In this document: positions 41,908-50,437 of the stretch, piece after piece
Position numbering within the stretch: the stretch's first letter is position 1
How the letters are laid out: every line of letters begins with the position of its first letter
Assembly: GCF_019891545.1 (NCBI RefSeq)
Contig: NZ_JAHDIU010000005.1
Coordinates: 106,115 to 170,114, forward strand
Reading direction: 5' to 3'
From: Flavobacterium coralii
GTDB lineage: Bacteria; Bacteroidota; Bacteroidia; Flavobacteriales; Flavobacteriaceae
Length of the DNA: 64,000 nucleotides
Made by a program: the position numbers and the translations under genes
Notes under the pieces: model-generated
What the model was told of the DNA's origin: nothing
Database searches by the model: none
The model's input: the letters and a program-made list of their open reading frames with translations, nothing else

Positions 41908-42603
41908 ATGAAATGCAAACTGCTCCTTTTAGTTATCATGCTTACAGCCTTTATAAAGGTTGAGGGGCAGGACACACTACAGCACGAAAATCTTAAATCT
42001 GTAGTTACGTTAAGCCTTTTATCGCCAACAATAACGTATGCCCCCCGGTATAACGCGGGTTATATGTACCGCTTTGCTAACAGGTGGTGGGCAGGCATAG
42101 AGGCCGGGTATGGCAATGATGCTACAGCCATTAACATGACTCAGGGTGCCGATAATGAATTCTTTTTTGACCGCTATAAACTTTTTGAAATAAGACCCGA
42201 AATATTTTACAGCCTCCGCAATAATCCAAAAATCAAGCACCTCGTTTCGGCAGAATACTTTTACATTCGCCATACCGACACCCAGATAAAGAATATTTAC
42301 AATACTGGCGGCCCTTTTGAATATAGATTTGAAAGCGCTGATTATAAGCGTATTAAAACAGGGATAAATATAAATTACACACTCCTGTTTTACTTTACCG
42401 AAAAGTTTGGCCTGCTCACTAAAACAGGCTTCGGCATAAAGCGCCGTGATGTTAGCTATACTAATGTTAAAAATCCTGTTTATATAGACACGAGCGGTAA
42501 TGATGACGAGGACTGGTTCGGGATTTATAATTATCTTGAAGATGCCGGCACAAAAACAAATGCAAATTTTAACTTTGACCTGAAACTTTTTTACAGATTT
42601 TAA
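41908..42603 (+). CDS. Exported beta-barrel-like protein
   Basis: A 231-residue protein with a signal peptide (1-20, ending VEGQ) and alternating polar/aromatic strands. It ends in Phe (LKLFYRF), typical of outer-membrane beta barrels of 8-12 strands. I do not recognise the family. It is sandwiched between the MATE gene and hemJ with gaps of 2-4 bp, so it is part of the same transcript. Confidence 0.65.
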   Translation: MKCKLLLLVIMLTAFIKVEGQDTLQHENLKSVVTLSLLSPTITYAPRYNAGYMYRFANRWWAGIEAGYGNDATAINMTQGADNEFFFDRYKLFEIRPEIFYSLRNNPKIKHLVSAEYFYIRHTDTQIKNIYNTGGPFEYRFESADYKRIKTGININYTLLFYFTEKFGLLTKTGFGIKRRDVSYTNVKNPVYIDTSGNDDEDWFGIYNYLEDAGTKTNANFNFDLKLFYRF

Positions 42604-42607
42604 TTTG

Positions 42608-43165
42608 ATGGAACCCTACTACGACTATATAAAATCACTGCACCTCATCTTTGTAATAACATGGTTTGCCGGGTTGTTTTATATTGTCCGCCTGTTTGTA
42701 TATCAAATAGAGGCACATGCCAAGCCATCTCCCGAAAAGGAAATTTTAACCAAACAATACAAGCTGATGAGCTACAGGCTATGGTACATTATCACATGGC
42801 CCTCGGCGGTTCTGGCAAGCCTCTTTGCCTTCCTTATGCTGTTTGGTACCCAGCGTGGAGCAGTGTGGCTCAACTTTTCGTGGATGCATGTAAAGCTGGC
42901 TTTTGTTTTCCTGCTGTACCTCTACCATCTTAAATGCCACCATATATTTAAGCAGTTACAGCGCGATGAAGTAAAATACTCCACCAACTTTATGCGCTTG
43001 TGGAATGAAGGCGCTACAATTATTTTATTTGCTGTTGTTTTTTTGGTAATTTTAAAAAATGCCGTAAACTGGGTGTATGGTGTTATCGGTATTATGGCAT
43101 TTGCCATATTGCTGATGCTCGGGTTTAAATTTTACAAACGCATAAGGGAAAAGAACAACTCCTGA
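42608..43165 (+). CDS. hemJ: Protoporphyrinogen IX oxidase HemJ
   Basis: About 185 residues from the ATG at 42608 (a TTG precedes it in frame). It is a four- to five-helix inner-membrane protein of the UPF0093/HemJ family: YIKSLHLIFVITWFAGLFYI contains the conserved His, and SYRLWYIITWPSA and WMHVKLAFVF with the conserved Lys follow. It oxidises protoporphyrinogen IX to protoporphyrin IX, supplying hemH, which lies two genes upstream. Automatic labels may call it CopD-like, but the heme context favours HemJ. Confidence 0.85.
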   Translation: MEPYYDYIKSLHLIFVITWFAGLFYIVRLFVYQIEAHAKPSPEKEILTKQYKLMSYRLWYIITWPSAVLASLFAFLMLFGTQRGAVWLNFSWMHVKLAFVFLLYLYHLKCHHIFKQLQRDEVKYSTNFMRLWNEGATIILFAVVFLVILKNAVNWVYGVIGIMAFAILLMLGFKFYKRIREKNNS

Positions 43166-43169
43166 AAGG

Positions 43170-44672
43170 ATGAAGCAACGGTTAAAGATAAAAAGGTGGT
43201 CTTTGCGGGTAAGGATATTCATGTCGATGATATTCATTACGCTTATCGCCTCTCTGCTAATTGCCGCAGTTTCTATTTACCAGTTTGATAAAGAAGCCAA
43301 AGATTATCACCAGGACCGAGTTGACCGTAAGGAGAAAGCCATAAAAGAACACATCAACTACATTCTCAGCACTACTACCTATCCGCTTACTACAGAAAAC
43401 CTGCCACTGATATTCCGCGAGCGCATACATGAGCTTGCCAATATCCACAGCATGGAGATTAACATTTACGACCTTAACGGGCACCTGCTTAAATCATCTA
43501 AAGCAGCCTTTTCTGTAGACACGCTGAGCCAGAAGATACCCGACAGGATATTGCGCATTGTGCGCTCTACTGCCGAAAAGCGGTTTGTTGACCTGCTTAC
43601 TTCCGAAAAAGGGAATAAGTACCGCTCTTCTTACAGTTATATAAAAGATACTAAGTTTAAGCCGCTGGGCATATTAAGCCTGCCCTATATAGAAGATGAC
43701 GGTTATTATGAAAAGGAAGTAAAAAATTTCATGATACGTTTTGCGCAGGTATATTCGTTCATGCTGCTTATTTCTATAATTATAGCCTATTTCCTTTCCA
43801 GTTATATTACAAAATCGTTAAAAGCAATAAGCGACAGGATTACCGAAATACGCCTTAGCAGTGCAAATGAAAAGATAGACCAGAAAGATTCGCCACAGGA
43901 AATAAGCCAGCTCGTTAAGGCATATAATCTTATGGTAGATGACCTAGAAGAGAGCGCCGCCAAACTGGCACAGAGTGAGCGCGAGCAGGCATGGCGCGAA
44001 ATGGCGAAACAGGTAGCGCACGAAATAAAGAACCCGCTTACACCAATGCGCCTTACCGTACAAAGCTTTCAGCGCAGGTTTAACCCTGAAGACCCTGATA
44101 TCCGTAAAAAGATGGACGAGTTTGCTTCAACCCTTATCCAGCAGATTGATACCATGACATCGGTTGCATCGGCATTTTCGAGCTTTGCCTCTATGCCCGC
44201 ACAGCAGAATGAAACCATTAACATGGTAAAAATTGTGCAGCTTGCGCTGGAAATATTCAATGAAAGCTACATTACCTTTATTGCATATGAGCCGGAGGTT
44301 ATTACCCGGATGGACCGCACCCAGTTGATACGCATTATTACCAACCTGGTTAAAAATGCCATACAGGCAATGCCCGACAATAAGCCCGACCCGCTTGTAG
44401 AAGTAAGGGTGTACCGCGAAGGCAGCAACGCCCGTATTTGTGTTAAAGATAACGGCAAGGGTATAAGCATGGAAAACAAGAACCGTATATTTGAACCTAA
44501 ATTTACCACCAAAACCAGCGGAATGGGGCTAGGGCTTGGTATTATTAAAAATATTGTGGAGAACTATAACGGCAGCATCACTTTTGAAAGTGAGCGCGGC
44601 AAGGGCACAATGTTTATTGTTACCTTTCCTATAACCGAAGAAGACAGTACTGAAACAACAAACAATATATAA
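43170..44672 (+). CDS. NtrY-like sensor histidine kinase
   Basis: A 500-residue membrane kinase. TM1 is at about 16-37. An extracytoplasmic domain (about 38-190) may adopt a PAS-like fold. TM2 is at about 192-212, followed by HAMP. HisKA has phospho-acceptor His284 (QVAHEIKNPLTPMRL). HATPase has the N box (NLVKNAIQAMP), DNGKGIS and GLGLGIIKNIVE. No response regulator gene is adjacent, so it is an orphan here. It follows hemJ by 4 bp and precedes the enoyl-CoA hydratase by 16 bp. Confidence 0.9.
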   Translation: MKQRLKIKRWSLRVRIFMSMIFITLIASLLIAAVSIYQFDKEAKDYHQDRVDRKEKAIKEHINYILSTTTYPLTTENLPLIFRERIHELANIHSMEINIYDLNGHLLKSSKAAFSVDTLSQKIPDRILRIVRSTAEKRFVDLLTSEKGNKYRSSYSYIKDTKFKPLGILSLPYIEDDGYYEKEVKNFMIRFAQVYSFMLLISIIIAYFLSSYITKSLKAISDRITEIRLSSANEKIDQKDSPQEISQLVKAYNLMVDDLEESAAKLAQSEREQAWREMAKQVAHEIKNPLTPMRLTVQSFQRRFNPEDPDIRKKMDEFASTLIQQIDTMTSVASAFSSFASMPAQQNETINMVKIVQLALEIFNESYITFIAYEPEVITRMDRTQLIRIITNLVKNAIQAMPDNKPDPLVEVRVYREGSNARICVKDNGKGISMENKNRIFEPKFTTKTSGMGLGLGIIKNIVENYNGSITFESERGKGTMFIVTFPITEEDSTETTNNI

Positions 44673-44688
44673 CCATAAACCTGAAAAA

Positions 44689-45471
44689 ATGAACTACGAA
44701 AACATACTGGCGGAAGCTGAAGGCGGCATAGGTATTATCACCATAAACAGGCCAACCAAGCTAAATGCGCTTAACAAAGCCACAATAGAAGAACTGCATA
44801 ATGCCTTTAAAACCTTTAATGAAGATACCGCTGTAAAAGTTATAATTGTTACCGGCAGCGGCGAAAAGGCTTTTGTAGCGGGTGCTGATATAGCCGAGTT
44901 TGCCAATTTCTCTGTAGAGGAAGGTGAAAAACTGGCGGCCAAAGGGCAGGAACTGCTTTTTGATTTTGTACAGAACCTTGCTACACCGGTTATTGCGGCA
45001 GTAAACGGCTTTGCACTTGGCGGCGGACTTGAACTGGCTATGGCGGCACACTTCCGCATAGCGTCAGATAACGCAAAGATGGGCTTGCCCGAAGTATCGC
45101 TTGGCGTAATACCGGGCTACGGCGGCACGCAGCGTTTACCTCAGCTTGTGGGCAAAGGCCGCGCTATGGAAATGATAATGACTGCCGGAATGATTGGTGC
45201 CGAAGAGGCGAAGGCATGGGGGCTTGTAAATCATGTAGTACCGCAACCGGAACTTGTAGAATACTGCAAGGGGTTAGCGGGTAAAATCCTTAAAAATTCA
45301 TCGGTTGCCATTGCAAAAGCCATTAAGGCGGTAAATGCCAATTATGAAGACGGCGTAAACGGCTATGAAGCAGAAATAAAAGCATTTGGCGAATCATTCG
45401 GTACAGAAGATTTTAAAGAGGGTACAACAGCATTCCTTGAGAAAAGGAAAGCAGCATTCCCGGGAAAATAA
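44689..45471 (+). CDS. Enoyl-CoA hydratase/crotonase-family enzyme
   Basis: A 260-residue protein with the crotonase oxyanion-hole motifs AFVAGADIAEF and GFALGGGLELAMAA, and the two catalytic glutamates Glu115 and Glu135 (GLPEVSLGVIPGYGGTQRL), spaced as in classic 2-enoyl-CoA hydratases. It adds water to 2-enoyl-CoA in fatty acid or amino acid degradation. The substrate chain length is not determined. A 5-bp gap separates it from the ABC ATPase gene. Confidence 0.9.
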   Translation: MNYENILAEAEGGIGIITINRPTKLNALNKATIEELHNAFKTFNEDTAVKVIIVTGSGEKAFVAGADIAEFANFSVEEGEKLAAKGQELLFDFVQNLATPVIAAVNGFALGGGLELAMAAHFRIASDNAKMGLPEVSLGVIPGYGGTQRLPQLVGKGRAMEMIMTAGMIGAEEAKAWGLVNHVVPQPELVEYCKGLAGKILKNSSVAIAKAIKAVNANYEDGVNGYEAEIKAFGESFGTEDFKEGTTAFLEKRKAAFPGK

Positions 45472-45476
45472 TATAG

Positions 45477-47162
45477 ATGGAGCAACCCCTGCTGCAAATA
45501 AATCAAGTAACCATATCGGCCCGGAAAGAAGGCCAGTGGCTGCCCATTGTTAAGGACAGCGACTTTGTGCTGCACCAAAACGAGATACTGGGCATAGTAG
45601 GTGAATCGGGTTCAGGTAAGTCGGTTACCTCACTGGCGGTAATGGGGCTATTGCCCAATGGGATTTTACAGGTTACAAAAGGGGCCATATTGTTTGAAGG
45701 AAAAGATATTGCCGCGCTTCCGCAGAAGGAACTGCAAAAAATGCGCGGCAATGCCATCGGCATGATATTCCAGGAGCCTATGAGCTCGCTTAACCCTTCG
45801 CTTAAATGCGGTTACCAGGTTGCCGAAATACTAAAGCAGCACACTAAACTTTCTGCAGCGCAGATAAAAACAGAAGTCCTCTCACTTTTTGAAAAGGTAA
45901 AGCTGCCCGAGCCGGAAAAGATATACAACCGCTACCCGCACGAAATTTCCGGCGGGCAAAAGCAAAGGGTAATGATAGCCATGGCTATTGCATGCAAACC
46001 TAAGATACTGATAGCCGACGAGCCCACCACGGCGCTTGATGTCACCGTTCAGAAAGAAATAATATTATTGCTAAAAGAGCTGCAACGCGAAACAGGCATG
46101 AGCATTATTTTCATATCGCATGACCTTTCGCTGGTATCTGAAATTGCAGACAGGGTACTGGTAATGTACCGGGGTGAAATTGTGGAACAGGGCAACGCTG
46201 AAAGTATATTTAATAACCCGCAGCACCTTTATACGAAAGCGCTTATTAACTCGCGCCCTTCACTGGATGTGAGGCTTAAACGCCTGCCCACCATTCATGA
46301 TTATCTTGCGGGCACTGTTACTAAAGCAGAAGTTACACCTCAGCAACGACAGGCCGAACATAGTAAGCTTTATGCACAGGCGCCTTTACTGGAAGTCATT
46401 AATGTAGAGAAAGAATATGTTTCCTCTGCAGGGCTTTTTGGTAAGGATATAAAGTTTAAAGCGGTGAATGATGTAAGCTTTACCATTTATGAAGGCGAAA
46501 CATTGGGATTGGTTGGCGAAAGCGGCTGCGGCAAATCTACCCTCGGCAATGCTATACTTCAACTGGATAAGCCTACGGCAGGCACTATCAAATATCGTGG
46601 CACCGACCTTTCACAACTTTCTGCAAAACAAATACGGGAACTTCGTAAAGAAATACAGATCATATTCCAGGATCCGTATTCATCCCTAAACCCGAGGCTA
46701 ACGGTGGGCCGTGCCATTATGGAGCCTATGCAGGTGCACAAACTCTATAAAAACGACAGGGAGCGCAAAGCAAAAACACTCGAAATACTAAACCGCGTTG
46801 GGCTTGGCGCCGAACATTTTAACCGCTACCCGCACGAGTTTAGCGGAGGGCAGCGCCAGCGTATTGGTATTGCGCGCACCATTGCCCTGCAGCCAAAACT
46901 GATAGTGTGCGACGAATCGGTTTCCGCTCTGGATATTTCCGTACAGGCGCAGGTGCTTAACCTGCTTAACGAATTAAAGGAGAACTTCGGCTTTACCTAT
47001 ATTTTCATTTCGCACGACCTTGCTGTTGTTAAATACATGAGCGACCAGGTAGTTGTTATGAACAAAGGCCGCATAGAAGAAATGAATGAAGCCGATGCGC
47101 TTTACGAACATCCGCAAAAAGAATATACCAAAAAACTGATAGCCGCCATACCGGGGAGGTAA
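45477..47162 (+). CDS. Fused dipeptide/oligopeptide-type ABC ATPase (two domains)
   Basis: A 561-residue cytosolic ATPase with two complete nucleotide-binding domains. The first has Walker A GESGSGKS (about 41-48), signature ISGGQKQRV and Walker B ILIADEPTT. The second has GESGCGKS, signature FSGGQRQRI and LIVCDESVSALD. Both halves belong to the peptide/nickel (Dpp/Opp) branch, like a DppD-DppF or YejF fusion. Partner permease and binding-protein genes are not adjacent. Confidence 0.9.
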   Translation: MEQPLLQINQVTISARKEGQWLPIVKDSDFVLHQNEILGIVGESGSGKSVTSLAVMGLLPNGILQVTKGAILFEGKDIAALPQKELQKMRGNAIGMIFQEPMSSLNPSLKCGYQVAEILKQHTKLSAAQIKTEVLSLFEKVKLPEPEKIYNRYPHEISGGQKQRVMIAMAIACKPKILIADEPTTALDVTVQKEIILLLKELQRETGMSIIFISHDLSLVSEIADRVLVMYRGEIVEQGNAESIFNNPQHLYTKALINSRPSLDVRLKRLPTIHDYLAGTVTKAEVTPQQRQAEHSKLYAQAPLLEVINVEKEYVSSAGLFGKDIKFKAVNDVSFTIYEGETLGLVGESGCGKSTLGNAILQLDKPTAGTIKYRGTDLSQLSAKQIRELRKEIQIIFQDPYSSLNPRLTVGRAIMEPMQVHKLYKNDRERKAKTLEILNRVGLGAEHFNRYPHEFSGGQRQRIGIARTIALQPKLIVCDESVSALDISVQAQVLNLLNELKENFGFTYIFISHDLAVVKYMSDQVVVMNKGRIEEMNEADALYEHPQKEYTKKLIAAIPGR

Positions 47163-47166
47163 CTAC

Positions 47167-47316
47167 GAGTTAAGGGTTGCGGGTTAATGGTCAATCGTTT
47201 CGGGTTGAGCGTTCCGAGTTGTTGGTTTTTAGGTTACTGGTTATTCGTAACTTAGTTGTTTTCCCAAATCTGAAATCTGAAATCTAATAGCTGATAGCTG
47301 ATAGCTGATAGCTAAA
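47167..47316. repeat. Two adjacent heptanucleotide repeat arrays
   Basis: The gap after the ABC gene first shows GTT-centred sevens (GAGTTAA, GGGTTGC, GGGTTAA, TGGTCAA, GGGTTGA). After a short unique stretch come AATCTGA twice, AATCTAA, TAGCTGA three times and TAGCTAA from about 47267 to 47316, all in one register. No gene is seen in this 186-bp region. Confidence 0.65.
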
Positions 47317-47320
47317 AGTA

Positions 47321-47342
47321 AAAAAGCCGCCCTGAGGCGGCT
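47321..47342 (-). terminator. Rho-independent terminator of the TPR gene
   Basis: AGCCGCC and GGCGGCT form a 7-bp stem with a CTGA loop, preceded on the plus strand by AAAAA, which is a U run for minus-strand transcripts. It is 6 bp after the TPR gene stop. Confidence 0.8.
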
Positions 47343-47347
47343 GGTTC

Positions 47348-47890
47348 TTAGTTGGAAGAATCCTTTTTCCTGGACTTTTTGCCTTCCTTTTTTTCTGACT
47401 TCTTCAGCAGGGCTTTTTTATTTTTAACCCGTTTTAGCTGCTCGTCAAGCTGGCTCATGAAATAGTTGTTCATACAGTGCTTTTTAGCTTCGGTATAATA
47501 TTCTGTCGCCGACCTGTACATCTCAAATTTTTCATATAAGAGCCCTTTGTAGTAATACATAGTGGCAACATCTATACCCTGCACAGTAAGGCCTATATCA
47601 ATTACTTTTAATGCTTCATCGAGCCTGTTGTGGTTAATAAGCAGGTTTATGTAATAGTAGTATGTAGTGGTATATTCCTTATCAAGGTATAATGCCATAC
47701 GGTAGTAATACTCTGCCTGTTTATAATCATTAAGCTGCTCATCATAAATCTGCCCCATAAGGCAATGTGCGCCGGCATGCTCATCATCCGCCGCTATTAC
47801 ATATTGTAATTTTTCAATGCATTCATCCACGTTATACGGGTAATTGTCCCTCGCCTGAATGTACATCACTTCATAGGTATTAATGCCCAT
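47348..47890 (-). CDS. Tetratricopeptide-repeat protein
   Basis: A 180-residue soluble protein with about four TPR-like helix pairs (AHCLMGQIYDEQLNDYKQAE, YYYRMALYLDKEYTTTYYYY, ATMYYYKGLLYEKFEMYRSA) and a strongly basic tail (KKALLKKSEKKEGKKSRKK). TPRs bind partner proteins. The Lys-rich tail could bind nucleic acid or be a disordered extension. No signal peptide. Function unknown. Confidence 0.78.
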   Translation of the reverse strand: MGINTYEVMYIQARDNYPYNVDECIEKLQYVIAADDEHAGAHCLMGQIYDEQLNDYKQAEYYYRMALYLDKEYTTTYYYYINLLINHNRLDEALKVIDIGLTVQGIDVATMYYYKGLLYEKFEMYRSATEYYTEAKKHCMNNYFMSQLDEQLKRVKNKKALLKKSEKKEGKKSRKKDSSN

Positions 47891-47943
47891 ATCTGTTATT
47901 ATTGTGCCTTTCGGCGATTAATATTTTTTAAATAATAATAAAA

Positions 47944-47962
47944 GGGGCAGGCAAGCTGCCCC
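47944..47962 (-). terminator. Terminator after the PcfJ-domain gene
   Basis: GGGGCAG and CTGCCCC pair around a five-base loop. On the minus strand it is followed by TTTTATTATTATTT. Confidence 0.7.
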
Positions 47963-47968
47963 TGAAAA

Positions 47969-49381
47969 CTATTTGTCCAGATGATCCAGCCTGACTGAGC
48001 CATCCGGCATCTTTTCGAACCTATATTCAGGTTCCTGCCTGTTGCTGCTGCACATTTTCATCGATATCAACAATATGAAGAAAGCAAATTTCAACCATAT
48101 CCATGCAGGTTCAGTTTCTGCCTGTGGTCGCTGCACAACTACCGGTGCAGGCTCATAAAATCCATCTTCATAGTCATATACTAAAGCAAGGTTTTCCTGT
48201 TTAGCCCATATTACAAGTAAAGCCTGTACATCATCAGTAACGTAGGCATTATATTTACTTTTAGCTTCAACGATTTCTCTTTCCCTCAGGGAAACATCAA
48301 CGGTAGCCAAACGGGTAAAACCTTCCTCACCTTTTGTGTAGCGGCGCAATGAGAATATTGCTATATTACCCTCATAGCAATCATAATCATAACTGGCTAC
48401 ACAGTGGCTCATCTCTGCACCCTCTTCATACAACATCTCAGAATCGGTAAGTTCAACCGTTGCAAAAACTGCCTCGTCCTTTTCTACACGCAAAGCTCTT
48501 ATACCCGACTTTGGCCAGTAAAGGCGGTCTTCTTCCGCACGCCTTTTTGCCTGTTCCGCATGCCGTTCTTCGGCCTGCCGCAACAAAGCTGCCCAAGTAC
48601 GGCCCTGCATGCTCATTTGTGGCTGATACACCCTAAGGCTCTCTACATACTGCAATACAACCTGCAACTTGTCAAGGGTTATGGTATCCTCTGCATTGCA
48701 TATAAATTGTATAACACCACTCCAAAAAGCTTCATGCTCAAAACCGTCTGCGAGCATGCTCCATGCCATCATTTCTGCACGCTCTGTGCCTGCGCCATAG
48801 CCAAGTGCCTGTGCACGCCTTATTGCCTGGTTTACGGTATAACCCGCAGGTGTAAGCCTGAAAAAGTGGCTCATTTTATTCGTAAATTTTACCGGAAAAC
48901 CACTTAATGCAAGCACGCTTTCACCCCTGCCAAGCTGAACATACCAATACATGTGTATTTTATTGCCGGTAGCAAATACATGCTCCATAAACTGCGGAAC
49001 AGGATATTTTGCAAAACAGTGACGTATTAATGATGCTAATTGCTCATCCGGAGTGCTGTCGGTTTTTTGCCATACTTCCACATCGCGCACCAGCTTATTG
49101 CCAAAGCTACTCATAGCCGCAAGTACGTCTATATAATCGGGCATACGCACCACACTAAAACAACGCTGCTCATACAGGTGCAGCAATAACGCCCTGAAGG
49201 TATCTCGCTTCCATAGGTTGCCGGTTGCACTCATTTGTGCAAAATGTGCAGCTATAATAGATTGCAGCGTACCCTTATTGCCTGTAAGCACCTGTTGCTG
49301 GCTGTATGCCCTGTTTACCATATCGGTAAAACCTGAGGCCGCTGCGCCCGGCAGCATTGTTTTAAGTGTTGTTGTTTCCAT
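47969..49381 (-). CDS. PcfJ-domain protein
   Basis: A 470-residue protein. Residues about 300-410 match PcfJ: a strand-rich block, then EEGAEMSHCVASYDYDCYEG, IFSLRRYTKGEEGFTRLATV and the end EAKSKYNAYVTDDV. The first 250 residues are helical with no known domain. A hydrophobic segment near 427-441 (LKFAFFILLISM) may be a membrane anchor. PcfJ was named from an enterococcal conjugative plasmid, but its biochemical role is unknown. The 536-bp upstream region holds a promoter, small frames and two terminators, so expression may depend on readthrough. Confidence 0.75.
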   Translation of the reverse strand: METTTLKTMLPGAAASGFTDMVNRAYSQQQVLTGNKGTLQSIIAAHFAQMSATGNLWKRDTFRALLLHLYEQRCFSVVRMPDYIDVLAAMSSFGNKLVRDVEVWQKTDSTPDEQLASLIRHCFAKYPVPQFMEHVFATGNKIHMYWYVQLGRGESVLALSGFPVKFTNKMSHFFRLTPAGYTVNQAIRRAQALGYGAGTERAEMMAWSMLADGFEHEAFWSGVIQFICNAEDTITLDKLQVVLQYVESLRVYQPQMSMQGRTWAALLRQAEERHAEQAKRRAEEDRLYWPKSGIRALRVEKDEAVFATVELTDSEMLYEEGAEMSHCVASYDYDCYEGNIAIFSLRRYTKGEEGFTRLATVDVSLREREIVEAKSKYNAYVTDDVQALLVIWAKQENLALVYDYEDGFYEPAPVVVQRPQAETEPAWIWLKFAFFILLISMKMCSSNRQEPEYRFEKMPDGSVRLDHLDK

Positions 49382-49464
49382 AGCTTTAGCTGTTACGGAT
49401 TCAACTTTTTCAGATGAACCCCATTTATTAATCTGTCATGTATTACTTGTTTATCAGAACTTAT

Positions 49465-49521
49465 TTAAAATAAAAAGCCCGGTTCCTGTAACAGAACCGG
49501 GCCTTGCTCATGCGAAAGCAT
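49465..49521 (-). CDS. Possible 18-residue leader overlapping a terminator
   Basis: An ATG at 49521-49519 is preceded by an unusually good Shine-Dalgarno (AAAGGAGAG) for this genome. It opens an 18-codon frame (MLSHEQGPVLLQEP ...) whose codons run through the hairpin at 49477-49502. Translation would melt the terminator. The frame may be accidental. Confidence 0.22.
   Translation of the reverse strand: MLSHEQGPVLLQEPGFLF
49472..49502 (-). terminator. Second terminator upstream of the PcfJ gene
   Basis: GCCCGGTTC and GAACCGGGC form a 9-bp stem, with a U run (five A on the plus strand) immediately after on the minus strand. It lies about 90 bp before the PcfJ-domain gene and would end transcripts arriving from upstream. 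Confidence 0.75.
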
Positions 49522-49531
49522 TTCTCTCCTT

Positions 49532-49636
49532 TCAAGAGGAAATATCCGGTTCAGTGCATAGGTAGTCCAGCTCACTTATTGGTAAGTTCCACCCTGTCTG
49601 GCTAAATACTGTATGTTGTACAATGTTTAAAATCAT
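49532..49636 (-). CDS. Possible 34-residue small protein
   Basis: Between the two terminators, an ATG at 49636 opens a 34-codon frame (begins MILNIVQHTVFSQTGWNL, contains one Cys, ends EPDISS). It begins right after the first terminator's U run, so it needs transcriptional readthrough. No family is recognised. It is a possible micropeptide, or a structured leader RNA with a chance frame. Confidence 0.25.
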   Translation of the reverse strand: MILNIVQHTVFSQTGWNLPISELDYLCTEPDISS

Positions 49637-49641
49637 GGCAT

Positions 49642-49672
49642 AAAAAAAGCCCGGAGCTTTCAGGTTCCGGGC
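49642..49672 (-). terminator. First terminator, closing a short transcription unit
   Basis: GCCCGGAAC and GCTCCGGGC (minus strand) pair over about 9 bp and are followed by seven U. It is 26 bp after the stop of the 31-codon frame. Confidence 0.78.
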
Positions 49673-49698
49673 GTATATATTTGTAAGTTTATAAATAT

Positions 49699-49794
49699 CT
49701 ATTTAAAACTAAACTGCGCTACAAAACCCGGGGCCAACGCAAGAATGCTTTCTCCTGCATCGTTAAGCTGATATGTAAGTTTTGTGAAACGCAT
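49699..49794 (-). CDS. Putative 31-residue small protein with its own promoter and terminator
   Basis: An ATG at 49794-49792 opens a 31-codon frame (begins MRFTKLTYQLNDAGESIL, ends PGFVAQFSFK). It has an A-rich leader typical of Bacteroidota start regions, a complete promoter 27-57 bp upstream and a strong terminator 26 bp after the stop. The peptide has a charged N-terminal half and a more hydrophobic C-terminal half, with no recognised family. Promoter, frame and terminator together make a real short transcript likely. Whether the product is the peptide or the RNA is open. Confidence 0.45.
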   Translation of the reverse strand: MRFTKLTYQLNDAGESILALAPGFVAQFSFK

Positions 49795-49820
49795 TTTATT
49801 TCTTTTTTATTTGTGTGGTG

Positions 49821-49851
49821 CAAATGTACAGTATTATCTTAATAAAGCAAA
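49821..49851 (-). promoter_or_regulatory. Complete Bacteroidota-type promoter (TTTG-N19-TACATTTG)
   Basis: On the minus strand TTTG (49851-49848) is followed after 19 nt by TACATTTG (49828-49821). Both elements and the spacing match the family consensus. This is the best promoter seen in the window. It points at the 31-codon frame. Confidence 0.7.
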
Positions 49852-49916
49852 TACTACCGGTTATTTATATTAAATCTAATTCTTTGATAAGCAAGACTGT
49901 ATCAAGAAATATCCGG

Positions 49917-50294
49917 TTAGTCTGCAGGCTGTAGCTGCACCGTTATTATTTCGCTGATTACATGGCACTCATCTTCTCCCACGGCTATCGGTTGCGATGT
50001 AAAGGTTTCATAACCTTCTGCGGTAACAGTAAGCGTATAAGTACCTGCACGCTCCCAAGCCCCTACAAACTGAGCCGGCGCATCAAGATACTGGAGTGTT
50101 TCGGTATAAGCACCATCTGTGGCAACAACTGTAACGCCTTCTCCAAGCACCTGGGCAGTTTCGGCATCTTTAACCGTTACGTTTAACCCGGCACGTGCCT
50201 CTTCGGTACAAATAACATCATTGTTATCATCATCATCACCGCTACATGCAACCGACAGAGATAACATCATTGCAAAAAGAATTATTTTTTTCAT
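49917..50294 (-). CDS. Lipoprotein with carboxypeptidase-regulatory-like domain
   Basis: A 125-residue exported lipoprotein: lipobox LSVAC with lipidated Cys17, followed by an Asp/Asn linker (SGDDDDNNDV). The single beta-sandwich (about 37-122) contains GLNVTVKDAETAQVLGEGVT and GTYTLTVTAEGYETF, the pattern of transthyretin/CarboxypepD_reg-like domains. Three cysteines remain after the lipidated one. It is probably surface-exposed. No partner is encoded next to it. Confidence 0.8.
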   Translation of the reverse strand: MKKIILFAMMLSLSVACSGDDDDNNDVICTEEARAGLNVTVKDAETAQVLGEGVTVVATDGAYTETLQYLDAPAQFVGAWERAGTYTLTVTAEGYETFTSQPIAVGEDECHVISEIITVQLQPAD

Positions 50295-50437
50295 AAGTAC
50301 GTGTTTTTTGGATATAGATGCATTAATTGTATAAAGGTTGCGCTTCTTCTACTACAACTGTTATTTTTTGGTTAAAATAAGTAGGAAAAAACCAGCCGCA
50401 CTGCATTATTTGTAAATTAGTAATATATCTATTGCTA

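Noticed and set aside
42608-43165. CopD-type copper transporter
   Set aside because: Length and conserved blocks fit HemJ, and the gene lies in a heme neighbourhood.
28428-47316. CRISPR arrays suggested by repeated short units
   Set aside because: Units are 7 nt, degenerate and contiguous with no spacers of 25-40 nt; no cas genes are present.
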